From assembly GCF_025506335.1 (NCBI RefSeq), contig NZ_JANZYO010000002.1, forward strand, positions 358,221 to 422,220: a DNA stretch of 64,000 nucleotides, written 5' to 3'. How positions within the stretch are numbered: the first letter of the stretch is position 1; the number at the start of each line of letters is the position of its first letter. Below the pieces are notes generated by a model. That model made no database searches and was not told the origin of the DNA. It saw only the letters and a program-made list of their open reading frames with translations. Below are positions 17,171 through 26,500 of this stretch, piece by piece. This DNA is from Mumia quercus. GTDB taxonomy: Bacteria > Actinomycetota > Actinomycetes > Propionibacteriales > Nocardioidaceae. A program made the translations under genes and the position numbers.

Positions 17171-18316
17171 TCAGAGACCGAGGTCGCGGCCGATGAGCTC
17201 CTTCATGATCTCGTTCGAGCCGGCCCAGATCTTGGTCACACGGGCGTCGCGCCACGCGCGGGCGACGCGGTACTCGTTCATGAACCCGTACCCGCCGTGC
17301 AGCTGGACGCAGTGGTCCAGGACCTCGTTCTGGACCTGGGACGACAACCACTTCACCTTGGCTGCGTCGATCGCGGTGAGCTCGCGCCGGGTGTGGGCGA
17401 GCACCGCCGCATCGACGTACGCCTCCACCGACTCGATGCGGGTGACGAGCTCGGCGAGGAGGAACTTGTTGTGCTGGAAGGCGCCGATCGGCTGCTTGAA
17501 CGCGTGGCGCTCCTTCGCGTAGTCGATCGTCTCCAGCAGGATCTGCTTGGCGTGGGCCACGTTGGCGACGGCGCAGGTCAGCCGCTCCTGCGGGAGACGC
17601 TCCATCATCGCGATGAAGCCGCGGTCGATCTCGCCGATCACCTGGTCGTCGCCGACGCGCACGTCGCTGAAGAAGAGCTCCGCCGTGTCGGACTCCGCCT
17701 GGCCGACCTTGTCGAGCTTGCGTCCGCGGGTGAAGCCGTCCATCCCGGTCTCGACGGCGAAGAGCGTGATGCCCTTCGCGCCCTTCTCCGGGCTGGTGCG
17801 GGCGGCGACGACCACCAGGTCGGCCGACCAGCCGTTGGTGATGAACGTCTTGGAGCCGTTGAGGACCCACTCGTCGCCGTCGCGGACCGCCGTCGTCTTG
17901 AGCGCGGCGAGGTCGGAGCCGCCGGACGGCTCGGTCATGGCGATCGCCGTGAGCAGCTCGCCGGTGACGAACCGCGGGAGCCACCGCTCCTTCTGCTCGT
18001 CCGTCGTCAGCTCGACGAGGTACGGAGCGACGATGTCCGAGTGGATGCCCGTGCACGACGGCAGCGCGGCGTTGACCTTCGACAGCTCCTCGGCGAGCAC
18101 GGCGTTGAAGCGGAAGTCCTCAGCACCGGACCCGCCGAAGGCCTCGGGCACCTCGAGCCCGAGGAGGCCCTGCTTGCCGGCCTCGAGCCAGTACTCGCGC
18201 GGGAGTCCCTTGTCTTCTGCGTACTGCTCGACGTGAGGGAGCACGCTACGCTCGACGAACTCACGGACGGACCCGCGGAAGGCCTCGTGGTCCTCGTCGA
18301 AGATGGCTCGCTTCAT
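17171..18316 (-). CDS. acyl-CoA dehydrogenase
   Basis: A 381-residue FAD acyl-CoA dehydrogenase of the short/medium-chain type. Motifs are IAMTEPSGGSDLAALKT for FAD and substrate binding, WVLNGSKTFITNGWSADLV, QLHGGYGFMNEYRVAR, and a C-terminal IWAGSNEIMKELIGRDLGL. The latter is the FadE signature in which tIYeGtneI is usual. It is the first gene of the minus-strand acyl-CoA cluster and is divergent from the TetR gene at 18424. The operator-like palindrome at 18359–18374 lies between them, so repression by that TetR is likely. Confidence 0.92.
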   Translation of the reverse strand: MKRAIFDEDHEAFRGSVREFVERSVLPHVEQYAEDKGLPREYWLEAGKQGLLGLEVPEAFGGSGAEDFRFNAVLAEELSKVNAALPSCTGIHSDIVAPYLVELTTDEQKERWLPRFVTGELLTAIAMTEPSGGSDLAALKTTAVRDGDEWVLNGSKTFITNGWSADLVVVAARTSPEKGAKGITLFAVETGMDGFTRGRKLDKVGQAESDTAELFFSDVRVGDDQVIGEIDRGFIAMMERLPQERLTCAVANVAHAKQILLETIDYAKERHAFKQPIGAFQHNKFLLAELVTRIESVEAYVDAAVLAHTRRELTAIDAAKVKWLSSQVQNEVLDHCVQLHGGYGFMNEYRVARAWRDARVTKIWAGSNEIMKELIGRDLGL

Positions 18317-18358
18317 GGGAGTGCCTCCGGGTGAGGGGTCGCGATCACCTAGAGTGTA

Positions 18359-18374
18359 CTAAGCGCTCGCTTAG
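18359..18374. promoter_or_regulatory. CTAAGCG-NN-CGCTTAG operator between divergent ACAD and TetR genes
   Basis: CTAAGCG-CT-CGCTTAG has 7-bp arms identical to those of the site at 11127–11144, differing only in the central two bases. It lies 43 bases upstream of the acyl-CoA dehydrogenase start and 50 upstream of the TetR start, where a bound dimer could block both promoters. This is the best evidence that the adjacent TetR is autoregulated and also controls the operon at 11.1 kb. Confidence 0.78.
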
Positions 18375-18423
18375 CGTTGAGGAGGGTCCTCGCCCTCCGC
18401 TGGCTCGTCGTGCAGGAGAGACC

Positions 18424-19005
18424 ATGACCGAGGTACCCGCTCCCCAGCGGTTGATGGACGCCGCCGTCGAGGCTTTCGCCAGCCGCGGCTTCCACGCCAC
18501 CACCACCCGTGACATCTCGACGCGGGCGGGCATGAGTCCTGCCGCACTCTACGTCCACCACTCCTCCAAAGAGGAGCTGCTGTACGAGATCAGCTCGGAC
18601 GGCCACCGCTCGACGCGCGACATGATCGCCGACGCGTACGCCTCGACCGCCGACCCGGTCGCACGCCTGGCCACCATGCAGTACGAGTTCACCAAGTGGC
18701 ACGCCGTGCACAGCCGCAAGGCACGGGTCGTCCAGTACGAGTTCGCGGCCCTCTCCCCCGAGCACCGGCGGGAGGTCGCGGGCTACCGGCGCGACATCGA
18801 GCGCATCTACCGCGACGCCGTCGCCGAGGGGGTCGCGAAGGGCGTCTTCGAGGTCGACGACGTCCCGGGGACCGCGCTGGCGCTCATCTCGATGGCGATC
18901 GACCTCGTCCGCTGGTACCAGCCGGACGGGCCGCGGACTCCGGAGTCGGTGGGACGCCTCTACGCCGATCTCGCTCTGCGCGCCGTCGGGGCCCGTACGA
19001 GCTGA
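18424..19005 (+). CDS. TetR-family transcriptional repressor
   Basis: A 193-residue regulator. Residues 1–60 form the TetR helix-turn-helix (AAVEAFASRGFHATTTRDIS, then TRAGMSPAALYVHHSSKEEL), and the rest is a ligand-binding helical domain. The ATG has a strong AGGAGAG six bases upstream, so the open frame from 18331 is not used. It is divergent from an acyl-CoA dehydrogenase operon and shares an operator-like palindrome with it. By analogy with KstR-, FadR- or LiuR-type TetR proteins an acyl-CoA is the likely inducer; which one is unknown. Confidence 0.9.
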   Translation: MTEVPAPQRLMDAAVEAFASRGFHATTTRDISTRAGMSPAALYVHHSSKEELLYEISSDGHRSTRDMIADAYASTADPVARLATMQYEFTKWHAVHSRKARVVQYEFAALSPEHRREVAGYRRDIERIYRDAVAEGVAKGVFEVDDVPGTALALISMAIDLVRWYQPDGPRTPESVGRLYADLALRAVGARTS

Positions 19006-19020
19006 CCCACGACGCAGAGC

Positions 19021-19060
19021 GGCCGCCCCGGAGCTTCTGCTCCTGGGCGGCCACTTCTTT
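19021..19060 (+). terminator. Rho-independent terminator after the TetR gene
   Basis: A 14-bp stem (GGCCGCCCCGGAGC against GCTCCTGGGCGGCC, one mismatch) encloses TTCT and is followed by ACTTCTTT. It starts 15 bases after the TetR stop codon. Confidence 0.8.
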
Positions 19061-19094
19061 GCATCGACGCAGGTGACGCCTCAGCGCGGAGAGG

Positions 19095-19631
19095 TCACTG
19101 AGCGAGGACGGCCTCGCCGGCGATGATGACGTTGATCTTGTCGCCGATCATGACCTTGTCGCCCTCGAGCGGGATGTTGAAGTCGATGCCGAACGCCTTG
19201 CGGCTGATCGTCGTCGTGGCCTCGACGCCCACGCGGGTGCCGCCCCACGGGTCGCCGCCCTCGCCCAGGAACTCGACCGCGAGCTCGACGGGCTTGGTGA
19301 CGTCCTTGATGGTGAGGTCACCGGTGACGACGAACTCGGTGTCGGACTTCTGGACGACCCCGGTCGACACGAAGGTCATCGTCGGGTGGCTCTCGACGGA
19401 GAAGAAGTCCGCCGAGCGCAGGTGCGCGTCACGGTCCGGCGTACCGGTGTTGATCGAGGAGAGGTCGATCGTCGCCGTGGTCGTGGACTGCGTGATGTCC
19501 GGCGCGGTGGTGAGGCTGGCCTCGAACTTCTCGAACTTGCCGCGCACCTTGCTCATGAGGTGACGGACGGTGAAGCCGACCTCCGTGTGCGTCGGGTCGA
19601 AGTTCCAGGTTCCCGCGGTGATCTGTGCCAT
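19095..19631 (-). CDS. YceI-family protein (lipocalin-like, isoprenoid-binding fold)
   Basis: The 178-residue protein matches YceI throughout. It starts with WNFDPTHTEVGFTVRHLM, continues with STTTATIDLSSINTGTPDRDAHLRS and HPTMTFVST, and ends with FGIDFNIP. The start was set at ATG 19631, which has GGAGGG nine bases upstream; the longer frame to 19691 adds only a non-conserved extension. No signal peptide is seen, so it appears cytoplasmic, unlike E. coli YceI. YceI proteins bind polyisoprenoids or related amphiphiles. It is divergent from a MarR gene, the usual pairing for stress-controlled YceI. Confidence 0.92.
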   Translation of the reverse strand: MAQITAGTWNFDPTHTEVGFTVRHLMSKVRGKFEKFEASLTTAPDITQSTTTATIDLSSINTGTPDRDAHLRSADFFSVESHPTMTFVSTGVVQKSDTEFVVTGDLTIKDVTKPVELAVEFLGEGGDPWGGTRVGVEATTTISRKAFGIDFNIPLEGDKVMIGDKINVIIAGEAVLAQ

Positions 19632-19730
19632 GGCTGTATGCCCTCCAGGTGATCGGTGGATGTCGTGCAGGTCGATGAGCTGGCGCCGCATGTCGTTGCG
19701 CTTTCAACCAACTCCCCACACCCTAGCCAT

Positions 19731-19752
19731 AACTAATTGAATTCACAACTAT
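19731..19752. promoter_or_regulatory. A+T-rich operator/promoter region between yceI and marR
   Basis: In an otherwise G+C-rich region, AACTAATTGAATTCACAACT contains the 8-bp palindrome TGAATTCA and two AACTA direct repeats about 16 bases apart. It lies 20 bases upstream of the marR start and is shared with the divergent yceI promoter. MarR proteins commonly bind TTGAATTCAA-like sites; binding here is inferred. Confidence 0.5.
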
Positions 19753-19772
19753 TCCCTCGGTACACTTCTGGT

Positions 19773-20258
19773 ATGACCTCGACCACTCAGGCCTCCCCGG
19801 ACACGCGCTGGCTCGACGACCGCCAACAGGCGCTCTGGCGGTCGTTCCTGGGCGGCTCGACGGTGTTCTTCGACCAGCTCGACCGCGACCTCCGACGCGA
19901 GCACGACCTGTCGATGCCCGAGTACGAGATCCTCGTCCGGCTCTCGGAAGCACCCGACCACACCCTTCGCATGGCCGAGGTCGCGAACCAGGTCGCCCAC
20001 TCCCGCAGCCGCATCACCCACACGGTCGCGCGGCTCGAACGCGCCGGCCTGGTCGAGCGCCGCTCGTGCGCGTCGGACGGCCGAGGGGTCAACGCGCTGC
20101 TCACCGACGAGGGCATGGAGAAGCTCCGCGAGGCGGCCCACACCCACGTGGGCGGAGTGCGCCGCTACCTCCTCGACAACGCGACGGACGAGGAGTTCGA
20201 GGTGGTCGGACGCGTCTTCGAGCGCATCCGGACCAGCCTCGAGGGCGCGCGCTTCTGA
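19773..20258 (+). CDS. MarR-family transcriptional regulator
   Basis: The 161-residue protein has the MarR winged helix: EYEILVRLSEAPDHTLRMAE, then VANQVAHSRSRITHTVARLE as the recognition helix and ERRSCASDGRGVNALLTDEG as the wing (the usual DxR pattern). The helical ends form the dimer interface. ATG 19773 is preferred over the open frame from 19737, whose extra residues precede the fold and overlap the A+T-rich control region. It is divergent from yceI and probably represses both genes. The ligand is unknown; no conserved N-terminal OhrR-type cysteine is evident. Confidence 0.9.
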   Translation: MTSTTQASPDTRWLDDRQQALWRSFLGGSTVFFDQLDRDLRREHDLSMPEYEILVRLSEAPDHTLRMAEVANQVAHSRSRITHTVARLERAGLVERRSCASDGRGVNALLTDEGMEKLREAAHTHVGGVRRYLLDNATDEEFEVVGRVFERIRTSLEGARF

Positions 20259-20307
20259 CGTCCGACCCGACATCCCTGCGGCGTGGCCGAAAGCGGACGC
20301 GGTGGTT

Positions 20308-20336
20308 GACCTTCGCATCCAAGTGTTGCGAAGGTC
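20308..20336. promoter_or_regulatory. 10-bp inverted repeat upstream of the rhamnosidase genes
   Basis: GACCTTCGCA and TGCGAAGGTC are perfect arms separated by 9 bases (TCCAAGTGT). It lies 85–113 bases upstream of the GH78 start and 50 bases after the marR stop. It could be a regulator site or an RNA hairpin; the spacing of about two helical turns between arm centres suits a dimeric protein. Confidence 0.45.
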
Positions 20337-20340
20337 ACAG

Positions 20341-20352
20341 TGAAACGATTCA
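20341..20352. promoter_or_regulatory. TGAAACGATTCA, LacI-family operator-like site
   Basis: A 12-base near-palindrome centred on CG, the form many LacI-family operators take. It is 69 bases upstream of the GH78 start and 4 bases after the inverted repeat at 20308–20336. No LacI gene is in the neighbourhood, so the regulator would be encoded elsewhere. Confidence 0.4.
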
Positions 20353-20420
20353 ACACCGTCACACCGTCATGCTCGGCTCCGATTCGTCTCCGCGCTCACG
20401 CGCCGAAGGGATCCCGCTCG

Positions 20421-23400
20421 ATGAGCTCACGCCTGTTCAAGCTTGCGGTCGCACTCACGGTCGCCGCCTTCCTCCTCCCGTTCGCACCCGCCCAGGCGTC
20501 CCCGCCGGGCGAGGTACGCCCCCAGACCCTCACCACCGACCACCAGACCCGCCCGCTCGGCGTCGGTGAACGCCTCCCGGCCTTCGGTTGGCAGCTGACG
20601 TCGCGCGAGCGCGCCCAGTCCCAGTCCGCCTACCGCGTGCTGGTGGCTTCCAGTCCCGCGCTCCTCGCCCGCGGGAAGGGCGACGTCTGGGACTCGGGCA
20701 AGGTCGACTCCACCGAGTCCCGGCAGGTCCCGTACGGCGGTCCGCCGCTGGAGTCGCGGACCCGCTACCACTGGAAGGTGATGGCCTGGGACGTGACCGG
20801 CCACGCCGGCCCCTGGAGCGCGCCGACCTGGTTCGAGACCGGCCTCCTCGATGCCACGGACTGGTCCGCGCAGTGGATCGCGCACGACACCGACCTCCCG
20901 CTGCCCACGTCCAACTCGCAGCAGAACACGCCTGCCTCGCTCCGAGCGGGCAAGACCCTCGGCCAGTCCGTCACCACGGACCGGCCGTTCGACCGCATCG
21001 GGGGCAGCTTCCCGACGTGGGGCACCGCCGACTCCGACTTCACCCTGACGCTCCGCCGCGGAGGGCCGACCGGTGAGGCCGTCGCCGAGAAGCGGTTCGT
21101 CGACCACGCCGACAACAGCTGGGCCGAGATCACCCTCGCGACCCCGGCAGAGCCCGGCGAGTACTACCTCGAGATGTCCGACCTCGAAGGCGTCGCCGGC
21201 TGGTGGAGCCACACCGACGACGTGTTCTCCGAAGGCCGCGCGTACGCCGACGGCGAGCCCGCGACGGGCGACCGGACCATCCGCTGGAACCCGACGACCG
21301 AAGCCGCGGCGGAGCTGACCTCCCAGCTGCGTACGACGTTCACCGCACGCAAGGACGTGAAGTCCGCACGGATCTACTCGACCGCGCTCGGCATCTACGA
21401 CCTCCAGCTCAACGGCCGTGAGGTCTCCGACGACCGCTGGGCGCCGGGATGGACCGACTACGCCAAGCGCACCCCGTACCAGACCTACGACGTCACCTCG
21501 CTCGTGAAGCGGGGCGCCAACGCGCTCGGCGCCCGCCTGTCGACCGGCTGGTACGCCGGCAAGATCGCGATCTACGGGCCGAACCTGTACGGCAAGCTGC
21601 CCGGCCTGCTCAGCCAGCTGGAGATCACCTACACCGACGGCACGACCGAGCGCGTCGTCTCCGACACCTCCTGGAAGAGCACCGCGGGTCCGGTGACCCA
21701 CGCCGACATCCTCGACGGCGAGGAGTACGACGCCCGCCGCGAGACGCCCGGCTGGACGCGTCCCGGGTTCGACGACCGCTCGTGGGCCCCGGTGGTCGAG
21801 AAGACCGACGTCGAGACCGCGCTCGTCGCGGAGTCGGCTCCCCCGGTCCGTGTCACGCAGGAGCTGCCGGTCCAGAAGATCACCGAGCCCACGCCGGACG
21901 CGTACGTGCTCGACCTCGGCCAGAACATGGTCGGCACGGTGGCCGTCACGCTGCGCGGGCTCGCCGAGGGCCAGAAGGTGCGGCTGCGGTACGGCGAGGA
22001 GATCAACCCGGACGGCACGCTCTACACGGAGAACATGCGCAGCGCCCGGGTCATCGACTACTACACCGCCCGCGGCGACCGCGTCGAGACGTACGAGCCG
22101 CGCTACACCTTCCACGGCTTCCGCTACGTCGAGATCACCGGGCTCTCGAAGAAGCCCGGCAAGCGGGACCTGGTGGGCAAGGTGCTCGGCACGGATGCCC
22201 CGATCACCGGGCACTTCGAGACCTCCGACCCCATGCTCAACCAGCTCCAGAGCAACATCGTGTGGTCGCAGCGCGGCAACTTCCTCAGCGTGCCGACCGA
22301 CTGCCCGCAGCGCGACGAGCGCATGGGGTGGACTGGCGACATCAACGTCTTCGCCCCGACGGCCGCGTTCAACATGGACGTCTCGACGTTCCTCGGCGAC
22401 AAGTGGCTGCAGGACCTCCGCGACGCCCAGCGACCCGACGGCGCCGTCACGGACGTCGTCCCGTACGTGCCGGTGGTCGGCGCGGGCAACGCAGGCTGGG
22501 GCGACGCGGCGGTCACGGTGCCGTACACCGTCTGGCAGACGTACGGCGACCGAGCCGTGATCGAGGAGAGCTACGGGTCGATGACGGCCTGGATCGACTA
22601 CCTCGAGAAGAACAGCGAGGGCTACATCCGACCCGACGCCGGGTACGGCGACTGGCTGAACCTCGACGACAACACGCCGCGCGACCTGATCGGCACCGCG
22701 TACTTCGCCCACGTCGCCAGGCTCGTCTCGGAGATGGCCGACGCGATCGGCAAGGACGCCGACGCCGACCGCTACGCCGACCTCGCTGCCGCCGTGCGCG
22801 ACGCCTTCGTCGCGAAGTACGTCGGTGACGACGGCGCGCTCCCGGGTGACGCCCAGGCCGGTTACGTGCTCGCGCTGTCCTTCGGTCTGATCCCGGACGA
22901 GCTCGTCGACGCGGCCGCCGACCGTCTGGTCGCCAACCTCGAACGGCACGACTGGCACCTGGCGACCGGTTTCCTCGGGACGCCGGACCTGCTGCCGGTG
23001 CTCACCCGGACCGGACACACGGACGTGGCCTACAAGCTCGTCAACCAGCGGACGTACCCGTCCTGGGGCTACGAGGTCGAGAAGGGCGCGACGACGATCT
23101 GGGAGCGCTGGAACTCGATCATGCCCGACGGCAGCTTCGGCGACGTCAGCATGAACTCGTTCAACCACTACGCCTACGGCGCGGTCGGCAACTGGATGTA
23201 CCAGACGATCGGCGGCATCCAGCCTGATCCGGAGCAGCCGGGCTACCGGCACTTCACCGTAGCCCCGCAGCCCGGTGGCGGCCTGGACCACGCCGACGCG
23301 CGGTACGAGTCCGGCTACGGCGAGATCCGCTCGCGGTGGGAGCGCAAGCACGGCCGCCTGACGCTCGAGGTGACCGTCCCGGTGAACACCACCGCCACCG

Positions 23401-23555
23401 TCAAGCTCTCGGCGTCCGACCTGCGTGCGGTCACCGAGCGCGGCCGGCCGCTGACCAAGGCCGTCGGCATCAGCGACGCCCGCGTCGAGGACGGACAGGT
23501 CGTCGCAGAGCTCGGCTCGGGCACCTACCGCTTCACCGTGAAGGAGGACGCATGA
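20421..23555 (+). CDS. secreted alpha-L-rhamnosidase, GH78
   Basis: The protein has 1,044 residues with a Sec signal peptide (LAVALTVAAFLLPFAPAQA, cleavage probably after Ala26). An N-terminal beta-sandwich, two further beta domains (RIYSTALGIYDLQLNGREV is the typical rhamnosidase N-terminal motif) and the (alpha/alpha)6 catalytic barrel follow. DCPQRDERMGWTGD carries the likely acid Glu633, and TTIWERWNS carries the likely base Glu895, the expected GH78 pair. It releases terminal L-rhamnose outside the cell. The chosen ATG directly precedes the signal peptide; upstream ATGs in frame lack one. The stop overlaps the next gene (ATGA). Confidence 0.95.
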   Translation: MSSRLFKLAVALTVAAFLLPFAPAQASPPGEVRPQTLTTDHQTRPLGVGERLPAFGWQLTSRERAQSQSAYRVLVASSPALLARGKGDVWDSGKVDSTESRQVPYGGPPLESRTRYHWKVMAWDVTGHAGPWSAPTWFETGLLDATDWSAQWIAHDTDLPLPTSNSQQNTPASLRAGKTLGQSVTTDRPFDRIGGSFPTWGTADSDFTLTLRRGGPTGEAVAEKRFVDHADNSWAEITLATPAEPGEYYLEMSDLEGVAGWWSHTDDVFSEGRAYADGEPATGDRTIRWNPTTEAAAELTSQLRTTFTARKDVKSARIYSTALGIYDLQLNGREVSDDRWAPGWTDYAKRTPYQTYDVTSLVKRGANALGARLSTGWYAGKIAIYGPNLYGKLPGLLSQLEITYTDGTTERVVSDTSWKSTAGPVTHADILDGEEYDARRETPGWTRPGFDDRSWAPVVEKTDVETALVAESAPPVRVTQELPVQKITEPTPDAYVLDLGQNMVGTVAVTLRGLAEGQKVRLRYGEEINPDGTLYTENMRSARVIDYYTARGDRVETYEPRYTFHGFRYVEITGLSKKPGKRDLVGKVLGTDAPITGHFETSDPMLNQLQSNIVWSQRGNFLSVPTDCPQRDERMGWTGDINVFAPTAAFNMDVSTFLGDKWLQDLRDAQRPDGAVTDVVPYVPVVGAGNAGWGDAAVTVPYTVWQTYGDRAVIEESYGSMTAWIDYLEKNSEGYIRPDAGYGDWLNLDDNTPRDLIGTAYFAHVARLVSEMADAIGKDADADRYADLAAAVRDAFVAKYVGDDGALPGDAQAGYVLALSFGLIPDELVDAAADRLVANLERHDWHLATGFLGTPDLLPVLTRTGHTDVAYKLVNQRTYPSWGYEVEKGATTIWERWNSIMPDGSFGDVSMNSFNHYAYGAVGNWMYQTIGGIQPDPEQPGYRHFTVAPQPGGGLDHADARYESGYGEIRSRWERKHGRLTLEVTVPVNTTATVKLSASDLRAVTERGRPLTKAVGISDARVEDGQVVAELGSGTYRFTVKEDA

Positions 23556-26500
23556 GTCCGCACTCCACCGTCTGGCGCCGTCGCGCGCGCACCGCAGCGG
23601 CCGGGCTCGCGGCCGCCGCACTCACGCTCGGGCTGACCGGCGCCTCGAGCGCGACCGACCGCTCCCCCACGCCGCCGGCCTGGGACGACGCGACCGGCCG
23701 GCTCGACCCGGCGGCGTTCGCCGACCCGCCGTCCACGAGTCGCCCGCACGCGTTCTGGTTCTGGAACGGCAAGCTGACCGAGGCCGAGCTCGAACGCCAG
23801 CTCGACGAGATGCAGGGCAACGGCGTGGAGGAGTTCTTCATCCATCCCCGCCAGGGTCTGGGCGGCGAGTTCGGCAAGACCGAGAACGCGTACTACCTCT
23901 CGACCGACTACTTCGACAAGGTCGGCTTCGTGCTCGAGGAGGCGCGCAGCCGCGGGATGAAGGCGTGGCTGTACGACGACCTCAACTGGCCGAGCGGCTT
24001 CGCTGGCGGGCGGACCGTCCGTGGCGGTGACGTCGACGGGCGCACCATCGAGGCCGACCCCTCGTACGTGCCGTGGTACCTGTCGCCGAGCGCGGTCGAG
24101 GTCGAAGGCGGGACCACGTACGACGCGGAGGTCCCGGGCCAGGGCGACGGCACGGACGCTCCCCAGCCGGAGCTGGTCGCGACGCTGGCGGCGCGCAAGG
24201 CCGGCGACGGGACCTGCACCACCAATGGTGAGGCCCGGGGCGCGCAGCTCGACGGCGACTCGACGATCGAGCTGACCGACAGGATCAAGGACGGCCGGCT
24301 GACGTGGGAGGCGCCCGCCGGAGCGTGGTGCGTCGTGCACCTCGTCCAGCGTCCGCTCGAGAACTACCACCCCGACCTCGAGCCGGATGAGCCGTACGTC
24401 GACATGCTCAACCCCGACGTGACCGAGAAGTTCATCGACATCACGCACGAGACGTACGCCAAGCGGTTCGGGCCCCACTTCGGGACCACGATCCCCGGGA
24501 TCTTCAACGACGAGCCGGGGTTCTACAACAACTTCCCGGACAACCGCGGCGGGCTGGACTCGCGTGGGTCGATCCCCTGGACGCCCGGCTTCCGCGACTA
24601 CCTCGAGGAGAACGCCGGGTACGACCTGACGCAGGACCTGCTCGGGATCTGGTACGACGCCGGTGCGTCGACGACGCGCGCCCGGGTCGACTACTACGAC
24701 GCGCTCTCCGACCGCTACAACGAGGCGCACACCAAGCCCCTCGCCGACTGGGCGGCCGACCACGACATCGCCCTGATCTCCAACCCGCTCGTGGAGGAGG
24801 ACCTCGGCAGCCACAAGCTGATCGAGGGCGGGAGCTGGTTCGAGATGAGCCGCCACTACCAGCTGCCGGGCATGGACCTGATCAGCGGGCTCGACACCTC
24901 GGCGATCACACCGAAGCTCAACTCCTCGGTGGCGCACCTCTTCGACCGCAAGCGCAACCTCGCCGAGACGTTCGGCGCGTTCGGCTGGGACTTGACGATG
25001 GAGGAGATGAAGCGGACCGTCGCGTGGGAAGCCGCGGGAGGGGTCGACCTCATCGACAACCACGCGTTCTACTACTCCACCGACGGCGAGCGCGCGTCGG
25101 AGTCCCCGCCGAGCCAGTTCTTCCAGAACACCTTCTGGCCCCGCTTCTCCCAGTACGCCGAGATGGTCGGGCGCCTCACCGAGCCTGCGCGCGGCGCGGT
25201 GGCCATGAACCCGGTCGGGGTCCTCTACCCGAGCTCGTCGGTGATGGCGACGGGGACGCCGTGGGACGTCCGCGGGTTCGCCGGCAACGGGCCGGCGCTG
25301 GGACCGGTCGACGACTCGTGGAAGGGCACGTCGAACGACCTGTTGCGTGCTCAGCTGGACTTCGACTACCTCGACGAGCTGGCGCTGGCCGGTGACGAGG
25401 ACCTCGGCGTCGAGGTAAAGGTACGCGACGGCGAGCTGGCCCTGCACCGCCAGCGGTGGCAGGCGCTCGTCCTCCCCCGGACCACGGTGCTCTCGCTCGA
25501 CGCCGTACGGACCCTGGAACGCCTGGTCGCCGACGGCGGCACCGTCGTCGCCGTCGACGGCCTGGCCACCCGCGAGGCGTCCGGTCGCGACGCTGCCCTC
25601 CAGCGGCGTCTGACGGCGCTGTTCGGAACCGATCCGGCAGCACCCGTGGCCTCGACGAAGAAGCACCGCGGCGGCGGGCTCGCGGCGTACCTGCCCGACC
25701 GCAGCAGGCTGGCCGAGGTGGTCGCGTCGCGGGTGACGCCGGGCGTGACCCTGGACTCGGCACCGGACCTGCGCGTCCGCCACGTGAAGCGCAAGGCCGA
25801 CGACGCGTTCCTGGTCGTGAACCTGTCCGGTCGCGAGGTCAGCACCACCGCACGCTTCGACGTGGCCGGCACGCCCGAGCACTGGGACCCCGAGACCGGG
25901 GACACCGAGGTCGCGCCGGTCTTCCGCCGCGACGGCGGCCGTACGGTCGTCCCGCTGACGATGGAGCCGTACGAGGCGCGCTGGATCACCTTCCGTCCCG
26001 GGGCGCACCCGACCGGCAAGGTTGCCCACCTCACCGCGACGAACGCCCACACAGAGGACGTCGCGTTCCGCGGCGGCGAGCTGCGTGCCACGCTCGTGGC
26101 CGACCGCCCGGGCGAGGTCTACGCCCGCGGCGCGTTCCGCGGGCAGGAGTACGGCGCGGTGACCACCGTCGACGACCCGCTCGAGCCGCTGGCGCTCGGA
26201 GGTGACTGGGCGTTCCGGTTCGACCGGGACGGCGCCCAGACCGTGACGCGACCCCTCGGCTCGTGGACGGACCTCGATCGGGACTACTCCGGGTCGGGCA
26301 CGTACACGAAGAGGTTCACGTTGCCCGACGGGTTCCGTACGGACGACCGTCGGATCCAGCTCGACCTCGGCCGCGTCCGGGAGCTGGCCGAGGTGACGGT
26401 CAACGGCAGTACGGCGGGCTCGCTCGACTGGTCGCCGTACACCGTCGACGTCACCGATCTCCTCCGCGACGGGGAGAACGTGATCGCCGTGCGGGTGACC

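Noticed and set aside
19773-20258. OhrR-type peroxide sensor
   Set aside because: No conserved reactive cysteine in the first 30 residues and no ohr gene adjacent; the neighbour is yceI.
20427-23621. A minus-strand open frame of about 1,064 codons antisense to the GH78 gene
   Set aside because: Same reasoning; the plus-strand rhamnosidase carries both catalytic motifs.
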